This document shows, in pieces, positions 35,903 to 44,816 of a stretch of 64,000 nt of DNA. Where the stretch lies: assembly GCA_021732215.1 (NCBI GenBank), contig JAKFVL010000020.1:62001-126000 (forward strand). Reading direction: 5' to 3'. Numbering within the stretch: position 1 is the first letter of the stretch; the number at the start of each line of letters is the position of its first letter. The position numbers and the translations under genes are program-made. The DNA is from Hyphomicrobiales bacterium (GTDB taxonomy: Bacteria > Pseudomonadota > Alphaproteobacteria > Rhizobiales > Xanthobacteraceae). The notes below the pieces were generated by a model, which searched no databases, had not been told where the DNA came from, and worked only from the letters and a program-made list of their open reading frames with translations.

Positions 35903-37291
35903 CTACATTCCCGCCGCGGCCGGCAACGGCTTCGTCTTCCCGGCACGTTCCTGCTTCAGCAGTTCGGCCATCAGGAAGGCAATGTCGATCGATTGCTCGG
36001 CGTTGAGCCGCGGATCGCAGACCGTATGATAGCGGTCGTTCAAACCCTCGTCCGTGATCGCACGCGCGCCGCCGATGCATTCGGTGACGTCCTGCCCTGT
36101 CATCTCCAGATGCACGCCGCCGGCGTGGGTGCCCTCGGCCGCATGAACCGCAAAGAATGACTTGATCTCCGAGACGATGCGATCGAACGGCCGGGTCTTG
36201 TAGCCGGACGTCGCCGTGATGGTGTTGCCGTGCATCGGATCGCACGACCACACCACCGTGCGCCCTTCCCGCTGCACGGCGCGGATCATCTGCGGCAGAT
36301 GATCGCCGACCTTGTCCGAGCCGAAACGGGCAATCAGCGTCAGCCGGCCCGGCTCGTTGTCGGGATTGAGCACGTCGATCAGCTTCAGCAGTTCGTCGGG
36401 CTTCAGCGACGGTCCGCACTTGAGGCCGATCGGATTCTTGATGCCGCGGAAATACTCGACATGACCGTGATCGAGCTGGCGGGTGCGGTCGCCGATCCAG
36501 ATCATATGGCCCGACGTCGCGTACCAGTCGCCGGTCGTGGAATCGACGCGGGTGAACGCCTGCTCGTAGCCGAGCAGCAGCGCTTCGTGACTGGTGTAGA
36601 AATCGGTCGCGCGCAATTCCGGATGGCTTTCCAGATCGAGCCCGCAGGCACGCATGAAGTTAAGTGCGTCCGAAATGCGGTCCGCCAGTTCCTTGTAACG
36701 GCGGGATTGCGGCGAATCCTTCAGGAAACCGAGCATCCACTGGTGCACGCTTCCCAGGTTGGCGAAGCCGCCGGTGGCGAACGCGCGCAACAGATTGAGC
36801 GTCGCCGCCGATTGCCGGTACGCCATCATCTGGCGCTGCGGATCGGGATTGCGCGCTTCCGGCGTGAACGCGATGTCGTTGACGATGTCGCCGCGATAGC
36901 TCGGCAGTTCGACGCCGTCGATTTTCTCCATCGGCGACGAACGCGGCTTGGCGAACTGTCCGGCGATCCGCCCGACCTTCACCACCGGCACTGCACCGGC
37001 ATAGGTCATGACGACTGCCATCTGCAGCAGCACGCGGAAAAAATCGCGGATGTTGTTGGCGCCGTGCTCGGCGAAGCTCTCGGCGCAATCGCCGCCCTGG
37101 AGCAGGAAAGCGTCGCCGGCTGCGACGCGGGCCAGCCCCTTTTTCAGGTTGCGTGCCTCACCTGCAAAAACCAGCGGCGGAAAGGTAGCGAGTTGCGCCT
37201 CGACATCGGCCAAGGCTTTCGCGTCCGGGTATTCCGGAATTTGCAAAACAGGCTTGCTGCGCCAGCTGTCGGGTGTCCACCGCTCGGACAT
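35903..37291 (-). CDS. Class II 3-deoxy-7-phosphoheptulonate (DAHP) synthase
   Basis: This 462-residue enzyme joins phosphoenolpyruvate and erythrose 4-phosphate in the first step of the shikimate pathway. It is of the plant-like class II type: start [23 protein letters not shown], then [12 protein letters not shown] (near residue 65), [29 protein letters not shown], and later [10 protein letters not shown] and [15 protein letters not shown], with the metal-binding Cys, His and Glu in these segments. ATG 37291 has AGGAG before it. The enzyme is large compared with class I AroG/F/H (about 350). Confidence 0.94.
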   Translation of the reverse strand: MSERWTPDSWRSKPVLQIPEYPDAKALADVEAQLATFPPLVFAGEARNLKKGLARVAAGDAFLLQGGDCAESFAEHGANNIRDFFRVLLQMAVVMTYAGAVPVVKVGRIAGQFAKPRSSPMEKIDGVELPSYRGDIVNDIAFTPEARNPDPQRQMMAYRQSAATLNLLRAFATGGFANLGSVHQWMLGFLKDSPQSRRYKELADRISDALNFMRACGLDLESHPELRATDFYTSHEALLLGYEQAFTRVDSTTGDWYATSGHMIWIGDRTRQLDHGHVEYFRGIKNPIGLKCGPSLKPDELLKLIDVLNPDNEPGRLTLIARFGSDKVGDHLPQMIRAVQREGRTVVWSCDPMHGNTITATSGYKTRPFDRIVSEIKSFFAVHAAEGTHAGGVHLEMTGQDVTECIGGARAITDEGLNDRYHTVCDPRLNAEQSIDIAFLMAELLKQERAGKTKPLPAAAGM

Positions 37292-37462
37292 GATTGAAAC
37301 TCCTGAGAAAATTGCCGCCTTCACACCGGAAGGTATCGGCGGGCCGCCTTATACACAGGCTCCGGTCCGACCGCCAGTTGCAATTCGCCCTTGCACCTCA
37401 AGGTCTTACGCGCAAAAAATAGCGAGGGTGAAGATGTAGCTTTGCAAATAGGCGGGTTTGCG

Positions 37463-38752
37463 GTGGGCGAGGCTGAGCTGGACGACGTTTTCAGTGATGA
37501 CATCAAGTTGCAGGCGGCCGATGGCTATTCGCTCGCGGCGACGCTGTTCTTGCCCCGCCGGGCGAAGCGCAAACAGGCCATCCTGATCAATTCGGCCACA
37601 GCCGTTCCGCGAAAGATCTATCGAGGTTTTGCAAGTTATCTGGCCGGACGCGGCTGCGCCGTCCTGATCTACGATTATCGCGGCATCGGCGGCTCGAAGC
37701 CGAAATCGCTGGTCGGCTTCTCCGCCAGTATGAGCGACTGGGCAAAGCTCGATGCAACCGCAGCGGTCGACTGGATGCGGCTGCGCTACAAGGAGTTGCC
37801 GCTGAACGTGATCGGGCATTCGTTCGGTGGGCAGGCCGTCGGACTTCTCGCCAACAACACCGAGATCCAGCGGACGCTTCTGGTCTCAGCCCAGGCTGCA
37901 TACTGGAAGCTGTTCCCGTCTCCTGAACGATACCGCGTCTACGCGATGCTCAGATACATCGGCAGCCCACTGGTGCATGCGATGGGATATGTCCCGGGCC
38001 GCCTCGGGCTCGGCGAGGACATGCCGAAGAACGTGTTTCTGCAATGGGTGTCGTGGGTGATGAACCCGCGCTATTTTTTTACCGACGAGAGACTCGAGGG
38101 CCGGGCAAACTTTGAGAAGTATCGCGGCGAGTTGCGCGCGTTCTGCATCGCAGATGATCCCTGGGCGACGCGGCCAGCAGTCGAGATGCTGTGCTCGGGC
38201 TTCACCGCCATCGAGCCCGAGATCATCGATATCCTGCCCAAAGACAACAACGCCGGTCAGATCGGCCATTTCGGCTTCTTCCGCCCGCAACACCGCACAA
38301 CGCTCTGGCGCAAGGCAGGCGATTGGCTGACGGGCGAAGACGAAATCCTTCCGGTACCAGTCAGTGACGTCGCGCAGGCTCCGGCGGACACCGAAGCAAC
38401 CGCAAAAGTGGAAACATCGAAGCCTGAGGTGACGGCGAGCCCACCGGCAATCCCGAACGAGAGCAAAGCCGGCGAAGCCAAGGTCACTGCATCCATCGCG
38501 GAATCGGCAGCGGTTCAACAGCCTGCGAGCCCGGCGCCGAAATCAGAAATCCCAACCGAAACCAGCGAACAAAAGACCTCAGGCGCCAAAGCTATAGAGG
38601 CCAACGCCGTGATATCCGATACCATCGAAACCAATACTGCACAGGAAGCAGCCCCGATCGAGACCAGCGATGTGGAATTGCTGCTCGCGCGTTTCCACGC
38701 TCTCAAGACCGGCCGAAATACCGATGGTTATTCCGCTGCCTCGCGCACATAG
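37463..38752 (+). CDS. Alpha/beta hydrolase with a low-complexity C-terminal tail
   Basis: This protein (about 429 residues) has an alpha/beta hydrolase domain. The nucleophile elbow is IGHSFGGQAVG (GxSxG), after the oxyanion strand AVLIYDYRGIGGSKP; a late GQIGHFGFFRP carries the likely catalytic His. The last 125 residues are rich in Ala, Glu, Pro, Thr and Ser, with no recognisable fold. The start is uncertain: no ATG precedes the domain. GTG 37463 gives MGEAELDDVF and has an AGGCGGG-like site, while TTG 37391 and TTG 37442 are in frame too. Its 3' end overlaps the convergent gor gene by 25 bases. Confidence 0.8.
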   Translation: MGEAELDDVFSDDIKLQAADGYSLAATLFLPRRAKRKQAILINSATAVPRKIYRGFASYLAGRGCAVLIYDYRGIGGSKPKSLVGFSASMSDWAKLDATAAVDWMRLRYKELPLNVIGHSFGGQAVGLLANNTEIQRTLLVSAQAAYWKLFPSPERYRVYAMLRYIGSPLVHAMGYVPGRLGLGEDMPKNVFLQWVSWVMNPRYFFTDERLEGRANFEKYRGELRAFCIADDPWATRPAVEMLCSGFTAIEPEIIDILPKDNNAGQIGHFGFFRPQHRTTLWRKAGDWLTGEDEILPVPVSDVAQAPADTEATAKVETSKPEVTASPPAIPNESKAGEAKVTASIAESAAVQQPASPAPKSEIPTETSEQKTSGAKAIEANAVISDTIETNTAQEAAPIETSDVELLLARFHALKTGRNTDGYSAASRT

Positions 38753-40113
38753 CGCGCTGAGGGCTTGCGCATGGTGACAAGTTCTTCGGCTGCGGTTGGA
38801 TGAACCGCCATGGTGGCATCGAAGTCGGCCTTCGTCGCCTTCATTTTCACCGCGATGCCGATGACCTGAATCAGTTCGCCCGCATCCGGCCCGACGATGT
38901 GGCAGCCGACGATGCGGTCGCTCAGCCCGTCGACGATCAACTTCATCATCACGCGGCTTGTGGAGCCTGAGATCGTTGCCTTCATCGGCCGGAATTCAGC
39001 CCTGTAGATATCGACGTGGGTGAACGCCGCGCGCGCCTGAGCCTCGGTCAGACCGACGGTTCCAACCTCTGGCTGCGTGAAAACAGCGGTCGGGATGTCG
39101 GAATGATCGACGCGGACTGGACGATTGCCGAATACGGTATCGGCAAACGCATGCCCTTCGCGGATCGCGACCGGCGTGAGGTTGACGCGATTGGTGACGT
39201 CGCCGACCGCATAGATATGCGGGACCGACGTCTGTGAGAACCCATCGACGACGATGCTGCCGTCGCGGACATTCGTCTCCACGTTCGCCTTTTCCAGTCC
39301 GAGATTGTTGACATTCGGGTAGCGTCCGATCGCAAACATCACCTGGTCTGCAGGCACCTTCGATCCATTCGAGATATGGGCATCGAAACCCTCGGCGTGC
39401 TTGTCGACTCTGGAGACAGTGCATCCCGTAACAATGGAGATGCCGGCCTTCTCCATTTCCGCGCGGACATGAGTGCGCACATCCTCATCGAAACCGCGCA
39501 GGATATTCTCGCCGCGATAGACGAGCGTCACGTTCGAGCCGAGCCCCGCGAAAATGCAGGCGAATTCGAGCGCGATGTAACCACCGCCCTGAATCACGAT
39601 GCGGCGCGGTTGTTGCGCAAGATGGAACACCTCATTGGACGAGATCACATGCTCGATGCCGGGAATCGCCGTGCCGTGATTCGGCGTCCCACCCGTGGCA
39701 ATCAGAATGTACTTCGCGGTAACCCGCTCGCCGGTACCGAGCCGCAACGTATGGGCATCATCGAAAACGGCCCGGGTCTTGATGATCGTCGCGCCGGACT
39801 TCTCGACATTGGCCGAATAGGCCGCCTCAAGCCGCGCGATTTCCTTGTCCTTGCGGCCGATGAACGTCGGCCAGTCGAACTCCGCACTCGGAATGGTCCA
39901 GCCGAATCCGGCGGCGTCCTGCAGTTCCTGATGAACATGGGAGGCATAGACCATCAGCTTTTTCGGCACGCACCCGCGAATGACGCAGGTGCCGCCCATG
40001 CGGTACTCCTCGGCGACGATGACTTTCGCACCATGGTCGGCAGCGATGCGGGCGGCGCGGACACCACCCGAACCACCTCCGATTACAAAAAGATCGACAT
40101 CGAAGTCAGCCAT
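38728..40113 (-). CDS. gor: Glutathione-disulfide reductase
   Basis: This 461-residue flavoprotein reduces oxidised glutathione with NADPH. The FAD fold starts VIGGGSGGVRAAR, and the redox pair is Cys43 and Cys48 in GGTCVIRGCVPKK. The NAD(P) site is IQGGGYIALEFACIFAGLGS, and the C-terminal segment MAVHPTAAEELVTM carries the catalytic His. Charged residues in YRGENILRGFDE after the NADP fold fit NADPH preference. It is followed on the same strand by no close gene; DUF2059 and rpiA genes lie upstream. Confidence 0.93.
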   Translation of the reverse strand: MADFDVDLFVIGGGSGGVRAARIAADHGAKVIVAEEYRMGGTCVIRGCVPKKLMVYASHVHQELQDAAGFGWTIPSAEFDWPTFIGRKDKEIARLEAAYSANVEKSGATIIKTRAVFDDAHTLRLGTGERVTAKYILIATGGTPNHGTAIPGIEHVISSNEVFHLAQQPRRIVIQGGGYIALEFACIFAGLGSNVTLVYRGENILRGFDEDVRTHVRAEMEKAGISIVTGCTVSRVDKHAEGFDAHISNGSKVPADQVMFAIGRYPNVNNLGLEKANVETNVRDGSIVVDGFSQTSVPHIYAVGDVTNRVNLTPVAIREGHAFADTVFGNRPVRVDHSDIPTAVFTQPEVGTVGLTEAQARAAFTHVDIYRAEFRPMKATISGSTSRVMMKLIVDGLSDRIVGCHIVGPDAGELIQVIGIAVKMKATKADFDATMAVHPTAAEELVTMRKPSARYVREAAE

Positions 40114-40138
40114 CGTGTGCCTTGTCGCCGATACGCGA

Positions 40139-40645
40139 TCAGATCTCCTTGCCGCGCGCTCTCATCTCGGCCCTGAACTTGCCGTTGATTTCTTCAGCAA
40201 AAGTCTCTGCCCATTTGTTCATGAACGCGAGGCTGGCGTCGATGGTCTTCGGCTCCTGCTCGATCATTTTGCGGCCGATCGGCGATTTCAGAAACGTCAG
40301 CAACTCCTTGAGCTCCTGTTCGGTAAAATCGGTGGCGTACTGTTTCGCCATCTCGTCGCCGATCTCCTTCTCACGGCCGGTCAAATCCTTTGCGATTTTA
40401 ACGGCCACTTCGTTCAGGTCCTTCTGGTAGTTCAGATTGGACTGCAATAGCGCGGTCTTGGTGCGCTGAACCATTCCGGGCACCGCGTTCTCATAAATGC
40501 CGGTTGCCTTCTTGATCACCAGAATTTCCTTTGCCGTAGCGATCGCGGCTGCGGACGGCTTCTGCTGCGCCTGAGCCGTGGCGCCGGCCAGTGCGACGCC
40601 GAGCACGAAACCTGCGACGCCCAGCGCTCGCGAAAATCCATTCAT
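40139..40645 (-). CDS. DUF2059 exported protein
   Basis: This 168-residue protein starts with a signal peptide (about 27 residues, ending GATAQAQ) and contains the DUF2059 domain, with FTEQELKELLTFLKSPIGRKM. It is helical and has no cysteines or catalytic motif. DUF2059 proteins are periplasmic and of unknown role. It lies between rpiA (23 bases upstream) and gor (25 bases downstream) on the same strand, so rpiA-DUF2059-gor may be one transcript. Confidence 0.87.
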   Translation of the reverse strand: MNGFSRALGVAGFVLGVALAGATAQAQQKPSAAAIATAKEILVIKKATGIYENAVPGMVQRTKTALLQSNLNYQKDLNEVAVKIAKDLTGREKEIGDEMAKQYATDFTEQELKELLTFLKSPIGRKMIEQEPKTIDASLAFMNKWAETFAEEINGKFRAEMRARGKEI

Positions 40646-40668
40646 CGTCGTTCTCCTGCGGTTCGGCG

Positions 40669-41370
40669 CTAGCGCCGTTCAATTGTACGAATTCCAGATG
40701 GGCCAGCCAGCAATGCGAAGCTGGCGAGCCCGATAAATAACCCATGCTCGACCACTCCCGGTACAGCCGCGAGCGCACCGGCTAGCCGTGGCGGATCGGG
40801 AATCCGTCCCAGATCGGCATCGACGATCCAGTGGCCGCCATCGGTGACGAAAACATGGCCTGTGGTTCTCTCCCGGATCTTCATTTGCCCGGAAACGCCC
40901 GTTTCTGCAAAGGCTTTTGCGATTGCCCGCTGCGTCGCGGCAAGGCCAAAAGGAATGACTTCGACGGGAAGCGGAAACCGGCCCAGCATTTCGACGGCCT
41001 TGCTGTCATCGGCAATCACAATCATGCGATCCGAAGCCGCCGCCACAATCTTTTCCCGTAGCAGGGCACCGCCGCCGCCCTTGATCGCGTTGAGAGCACC
41101 GTCGATTTCGTCGGCGCCATCGACCGTCAGGTCGAGGCGATCGATCTGGTCGAGTGTGGTCACGGGAATGCCACAACGCTCGGCGTCCATCCGGGTGGTC
41201 TCGGACGTCGGCACGCCGATCACCTTGAGACCGGCGCTGACACGCTCACCAAGCAGTTCGACGAAGTGCTTCGCCGTCGATCCGGTGCCGAGTCCGAGCT
41301 TCATCCCGTCGCGGACGTGATCAAGCGCCTCGGCGGCAGCTTGGCGTTTCATGTCGTCCAGCGTTATCAC
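40669..41370 (-). CDS. rpiA: Ribose-5-phosphate isomerase A
   Basis: This 233-residue enzyme interconverts ribose 5-phosphate and ribulose 5-phosphate in the pentose phosphate pathway. Motifs are [16 protein letters not shown] (phosphate binding), [29 protein letters not shown], with the catalytic Asp and Lys, and [12 protein letters not shown]. The length is normal. The start is ATG 41370 or 41352. It diverges from gph with 138 bases between them, the likely shared promoter region. Confidence 0.93.
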   Translation of the reverse strand: MITLDDMKRQAAAEALDHVRDGMKLGLGTGSTAKHFVELLGERVSAGLKVIGVPTSETTRMDAERCGIPVTTLDQIDRLDLTVDGADEIDGALNAIKGGGGALLREKIVAAASDRMIVIADDSKAVEMLGRFPLPVEVIPFGLAATQRAIAKAFAETGVSGQMKIRERTTGHVFVTDGGHWIVDADLGRIPDPPRLAGALAAVPGVVEHGLFIGLASFALLAGPSGIRTIERR

Positions 41371-41508
41371 GGCGGGCCTTCCCCAGTGTCTTCATTCATC
41401 GCAGCCGCAATCTCTAGCGTCGAATGGCCGAACGGAACAGTGCGTATGCTGGCCGTGTTGAGTGAAAACGACCTTGCGCGCAGCCTTTTCCGGGGCTAGC
41501 GATCCGTT

Positions 41509-42195
41509 ATGTCTTACCCTCGCCTGGTGGTCTTCGACCTCGACGGAACGCTTGTCGATACGGCTCCCGATCTGGTCGACGCACTGAATTTCGTGCTCGC
41601 GCAGGATGGCCTGCCGCCTGTGCCGGCGCAGTCCGCCCGGAAGATGATCGGCGCCGGTGCACGCGCCCTGATCGAGCGGGGCCTCGAGCGCGACGGGCGC
41701 ATCGTCGATGCGGACAAGCTCGCGCGAATGACCGAGGATTTCATCGCGTACTACGCCGAGAACATAGCGGTCGGATCCAAGCCCTTCGACGGCCTCGTCG
41801 GGGCACTGGATATCCTTGAGAGCCGCGGGTGCCGCTTTGCTGTTTGCACCAACAAGCTCGAATGGCTGTCGAAGCGATTGCTAGATCGCCTCGGCTTGAG
41901 TTCGCGTTTCGCAGCGATCTGCGGTGCCGATACGTTCGGTATATCGAAACCGGATCCGGCGATCCTGAGGCAGACGGTAGCGCGTGCGGGCGGCGACCTC
42001 GCGGCGACGGTGATGGTGGGCGATGCAGGCCCCGATATCGGCGTCGCCCGGCGCGCCGGGGTTCCCGTGATCGGTGTCGATTACGGGTATACCGACGTAC
42101 CGGTCCGAGACCTGTCGCCCGATATCGTGATTTCGCACTTGAACGACCTTCCCGCGGCAGTGGAACTCATTGGAAACAAGCGGACCGTCCGATAA
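41509..42195 (+). CDS. gph: Phosphoglycolate phosphatase (HAD family)
   Basis: This 228-residue HAD hydrolase removes phosphate from 2-phosphoglycolate. Motif I is VVFDLDGTLVDTAPDLVDALN, with Asp10 and Asp12. Motif II is in FAVCTNKLE, motif III is at SKPDPAILR, and motif IV is VMVGDAGPDIGVARRAG. The cap domain of about 70 residues sits after motif I, as in Gph. The divergent pairing with rpiA fits central sugar metabolism. Other HAD phosphatases are possible, but the LDGTLVDTAPDL start is characteristic. Confidence 0.88.
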   Translation: MSYPRLVVFDLDGTLVDTAPDLVDALNFVLAQDGLPPVPAQSARKMIGAGARALIERGLERDGRIVDADKLARMTEDFIAYYAENIAVGSKPFDGLVGALDILESRGCRFAVCTNKLEWLSKRLLDRLGLSSRFAAICGADTFGISKPDPAILRQTVARAGGDLAATVMVGDAGPDIGVARRAGVPVIGVDYGYTDVPVRDLSPDIVISHLNDLPAAVELIGNKRTVR

Positions 42196-42347
42196 CCCAA
42201 TGAGGGTATGCATGATTTTGCAGCGCTCGGCTGGGCGGTTAGTTAACCATTAACTATCAAGGACGGCCGAAACGGTTGCTCTCGAATGACCATCTCCCTA
42301 TGGTCATCGGGGCTGTGGCGTCTCGTCGCAACTGTTACGGATCAATC

Positions 42348-42791
42348 ATGTACCGTGTCATCCTGATTGCGCTCGCAGGTTTGAGCCTAGGCGGCTGCGC
42401 TTCATTCTCGTTCGATTTCTTCAGGCCGGCTCCGCAGACGGTAACTTTGCAGCTTGAATCGACGCCGCCCGGAGCTGACGCCACCACGTCGATCGGACCG
42501 GGCTGCAAAACCCCCTGTACGGTGACGATTCCGGCCGGGGAGAATTTCTCGGTGACGTTTGCACTGAACAAATTCAGCCCCGAAACGGTACCGGTGCAGA
42601 TCATCAAGCAGCCCGGAGAGTTTGCCGGACCTCCCATCGTGATCGCCGAGCCGAACCCCGTTGTTGTCCAGCTGCAACTAGCCAAACCTCCGAAACGCCC
42701 CGCAAAACGCGGGCCGCCTCGTCGGCCTGCCCAGGCCGCGGTCGGCGCGGGGCCTGCGCCGGCCGCTTCGCCCTTCCCCAATCCCCGTTGA
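42348..42791 (+). CDS. Putative lipoprotein
   Basis: This 147-residue protein has a lipoprotein signal, MYRVILIALAGLSLGGCASF, with the lipobox LGGC (Cys at about residue 17). A central beta-rich part follows with STPPGADATTSIGPGCKTPC and TVTIPAGENFSVTFAL, resembling a PEGA-like surface domain. The C-terminal 35 residues are Pro/Arg/Ala-rich. The frame opens at 42276, but ATG 42348 gives the signal at the N-terminus. The function is unknown. Confidence 0.75.
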   Translation: MYRVILIALAGLSLGGCASFSFDFFRPAPQTVTLQLESTPPGADATTSIGPGCKTPCTVTIPAGENFSVTFALNKFSPETVPVQIIKQPGEFAGPPIVIAEPNPVVVQLQLAKPPKRPAKRGPPRRPAQAAVGAGPAPAASPFPNPR

Positions 42792-42794
42792 AAC

Positions 42795-42813
42795 GCATCG
42801 CCTCAAGCGATGC
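42795..42813 (+). terminator. Hairpin downstream of the lipoprotein gene
   Basis: A perfect 7-bp stem, GCATCGC with GCGATGC and a CTCAA loop, lies four bases after the lipoprotein stop. It has no T-run (CGATTGT follows), so it may be a weak terminator or an RNA-end stabiliser ahead of moaA. Confidence 0.35.
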
Positions 42814-42942
42814 CGATTGTATCGGGCCGGTTCCGCACATAGATTGACAGTCTCGTAAGCTAACGCATTTGCTGAGTTGCGTATTGCGTTCACCGCGTGC
42901 CTGAAAGGCTGCGGCGGAGGATGTGCTCCGGAAAGACAATTG

Positions 42943-43977
42943 ATGACGATGCTTGATCGCGTAGACGTTGAATCGCGCCCTGCCCCGATGATCGATCCAT
43001 TCGGCCGCAGGATCGAATATCTTCGTGTGTCAGTGACCGACCGTTGCGATCTGCGTTGTTTCTACTGCATGTCGGAAGACATGACATTCCTGCCGAAGTC
43101 CGATTTGCTCACGCTTGAGGAACTCGACCGGCTTTGTTCGGCCTTTATAGCCAAGGGCGTGCGGAAATTGCGCCTCACCGGCGGTGAGCCGCTGGTCCGG
43201 CGCAATGTGATGTCGCTGGTGCGTTCGCTGTCGCGTCATCTGCAAACCGGCGCGCTCGGCGAACTCACGCTGACCACGAACGGTTCGCAGTTGTCCCGCT
43301 TCGCGCATGAACTGGCGGATTGCGGCGTGCGGCGCATCAACGTCTCGCTCGATACGCGGGATGCTGAAAAATTCCGCGCCATCACGCGCTGGGGCGATCT
43401 TGCCAAGGTGCGCGAGGGAATCGATACGGCGCGCGCCGCCGGCCTCAAGGTCAAGATCAATGCCGTCGCATTGAAGGGCCTCAACGAGAACGAAATTCCC
43501 TCTCTGCTGTCGTGGGCGCACGGAAACGGGATGGACCTGACATTGATCGAGGTCATGCCGATGGGCGACATCGGCGCCATGCGCATCGATCAGTACGTGC
43601 CGCTGTCGATGGTACGAGCGCGGCTGGCCGAACGGCTGACCCTGGTCGATCTTGACGAAACAAGCGGCGGCCCCGCCCGCTACGTTCGGGTGGCCGAAAC
43701 CGGGGGCAAACTCGGCTTCATCACGCCAATGACCCACAATTTCTGCGAATCCTGCAACCGCGTGCGGATCACCTGCACGGGTACGCTGCATACGTGCCTC
43801 GGGCAGGAGGATGCCTCAGATTTGCGCAGGCCATTGAGAGCATCGCCCGATAACGAGCTTCTTGGCCACGCGATCGATCGCGCCATCGGATTGAAACCGA
43901 AGGGGCATGATTTCATCATCGACCGCCGCAACAACCGACCGAGCGTAAGCCGTCATATGAGCGTGACCGGCGGGTAG
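42943..43977 (+). CDS. moaA: GTP 3',8-cyclase MoaA
   Basis: This 344-residue radical SAM enzyme performs the first step of molybdenum cofactor synthesis from GTP. The SAM cluster is Cys35, Cys39 and Cys42 in [13 protein letters not shown]. The C-terminal cluster uses Cys268, Cys271 and Cys285 in [20 protein letters not shown]. The chain ends in a GG pair (SVTGG), needed for catalysis in MoaA. ATG 42943 has a GGAAAG site; Met at 42949 is also possible. Other moa genes are not adjacent. Confidence 0.94.
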   Translation: MTMLDRVDVESRPAPMIDPFGRRIEYLRVSVTDRCDLRCFYCMSEDMTFLPKSDLLTLEELDRLCSAFIAKGVRKLRLTGGEPLVRRNVMSLVRSLSRHLQTGALGELTLTTNGSQLSRFAHELADCGVRRINVSLDTRDAEKFRAITRWGDLAKVREGIDTARAAGLKVKINAVALKGLNENEIPSLLSWAHGNGMDLTLIEVMPMGDIGAMRIDQYVPLSMVRARLAERLTLVDLDETSGGPARYVRVAETGGKLGFITPMTHNFCESCNRVRITCTGTLHTCLGQEDASDLRRPLRASPDNELLGHAIDRAIGLKPKGHDFIIDRRNNRPSVSRHMSVTGG

Positions 43978-44185
43978 CCGGATTGAGCTTTCGGACCTGA
44001 ACAGGTTCAGAGTATTTTGGCCGCATCGATCCATTCACAATCCGCAAACTTCCAATTGACGTCGGCCTATCGCGCTGATTTGGTTGGCATGCTTTACGCA
44101 CCCGGCAGGAAAAGTCTGCCGGCCGGCGGTCCTGTCATGAGGCCGCCGAGAAAAAACGCGGAAGCACCTGCGGGAGGGTGGGACC

Positions 44186-44782
44186 TTGCATTCATTGCTG
44201 AGCTTGAGCCGTGGCATTGACGCATTCAATGCACGGTTGGGACGATGGCTATCGTGGGTCATCGTGATTGCCGTTCTGATCTCGTCCGGCAACGCAATCA
44301 TCCGCAAGGTGTTCGATCAGTCATCGAACTCTTTTCTTGAACTTCAATGGGTTTTGTTCAGCATCGTTTTCCTGCTGTGCTCGCCCTGGACGCTGCTCAG
44401 CAACGAGCATATCCGAATCGACATCATCAACCATACCCTGCCTCTGAAGGTTCGCGGCTGGATCGACATGATCGGCCATGTGTTCTTTCTGGTGCCGTTC
44501 ACGCTGCTGCTGCTGTGGACGTCAATCGCGTTCTTCGTGACATCCTACCGTCAGAACGAACAATCATTCAGTGCCGGTGGATTGCCGCAGTGGCCCTCCA
44601 AATCGCTCATCATGATAGGATGCACCTTGCTCCTTATCCAGGCGGTGTCAGAGATCATCAAGCGAGCCGCCATGATGCGGGGAATCCTTCCGGATTCGAA
44701 TGAGACAGCGCTTAGCGCGCACGAAATAGCCGAACAGGAAGCGTTACGGCTCGCGCAAGCCATCAAGAGCGAAACGCCTTGA
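44186..44782 (+). CDS. TRAP transporter small permease (DctQ/FcbT2-like)
   Basis: This 198-residue protein has four hydrophobic helices, as in the DctQ subunit of tripartite ATP-independent periplasmic transporters. Conserved segments are VIVIAVLISSGNAIIRKVFDQ, FLELQWVLFSIVFLLCSPWTLLSNEHIRIDI, and GGLPQWPSKSLIMIGC. The start is a TTG at 44186 preceded by GGGAGG; no suitable ATG exists before the first helix. It is 34 bases before the large permease gene. It belongs to the mannitol/chloroaromatic compound type by its large-subunit partner. Confidence 0.87.
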   Translation: MHSLLSLSRGIDAFNARLGRWLSWVIVIAVLISSGNAIIRKVFDQSSNSFLELQWVLFSIVFLLCSPWTLLSNEHIRIDIINHTLPLKVRGWIDMIGHVFFLVPFTLLLLWTSIAFFVTSYRQNEQSFSAGGLPQWPSKSLIMIGCTLLLIQAVSEIIKRAAMMRGILPDSNETALSAHEIAEQEALRLAQAIKSETP

Positions 44783-44816
44783 GCAATATCAGCTGGCATC
44801 ACCAAGAGGCTCATAA

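Noticed and set aside
36230-37297. 355-residue plus-strand ORF opposite the DAHP synthase gene
   Set aside because: Antisense shadow without motifs.
42792-42942. Molybdenum-cofactor riboswitch before moaA
   Set aside because: I could not match the consensus core; only a simple 7-bp hairpin is seen.
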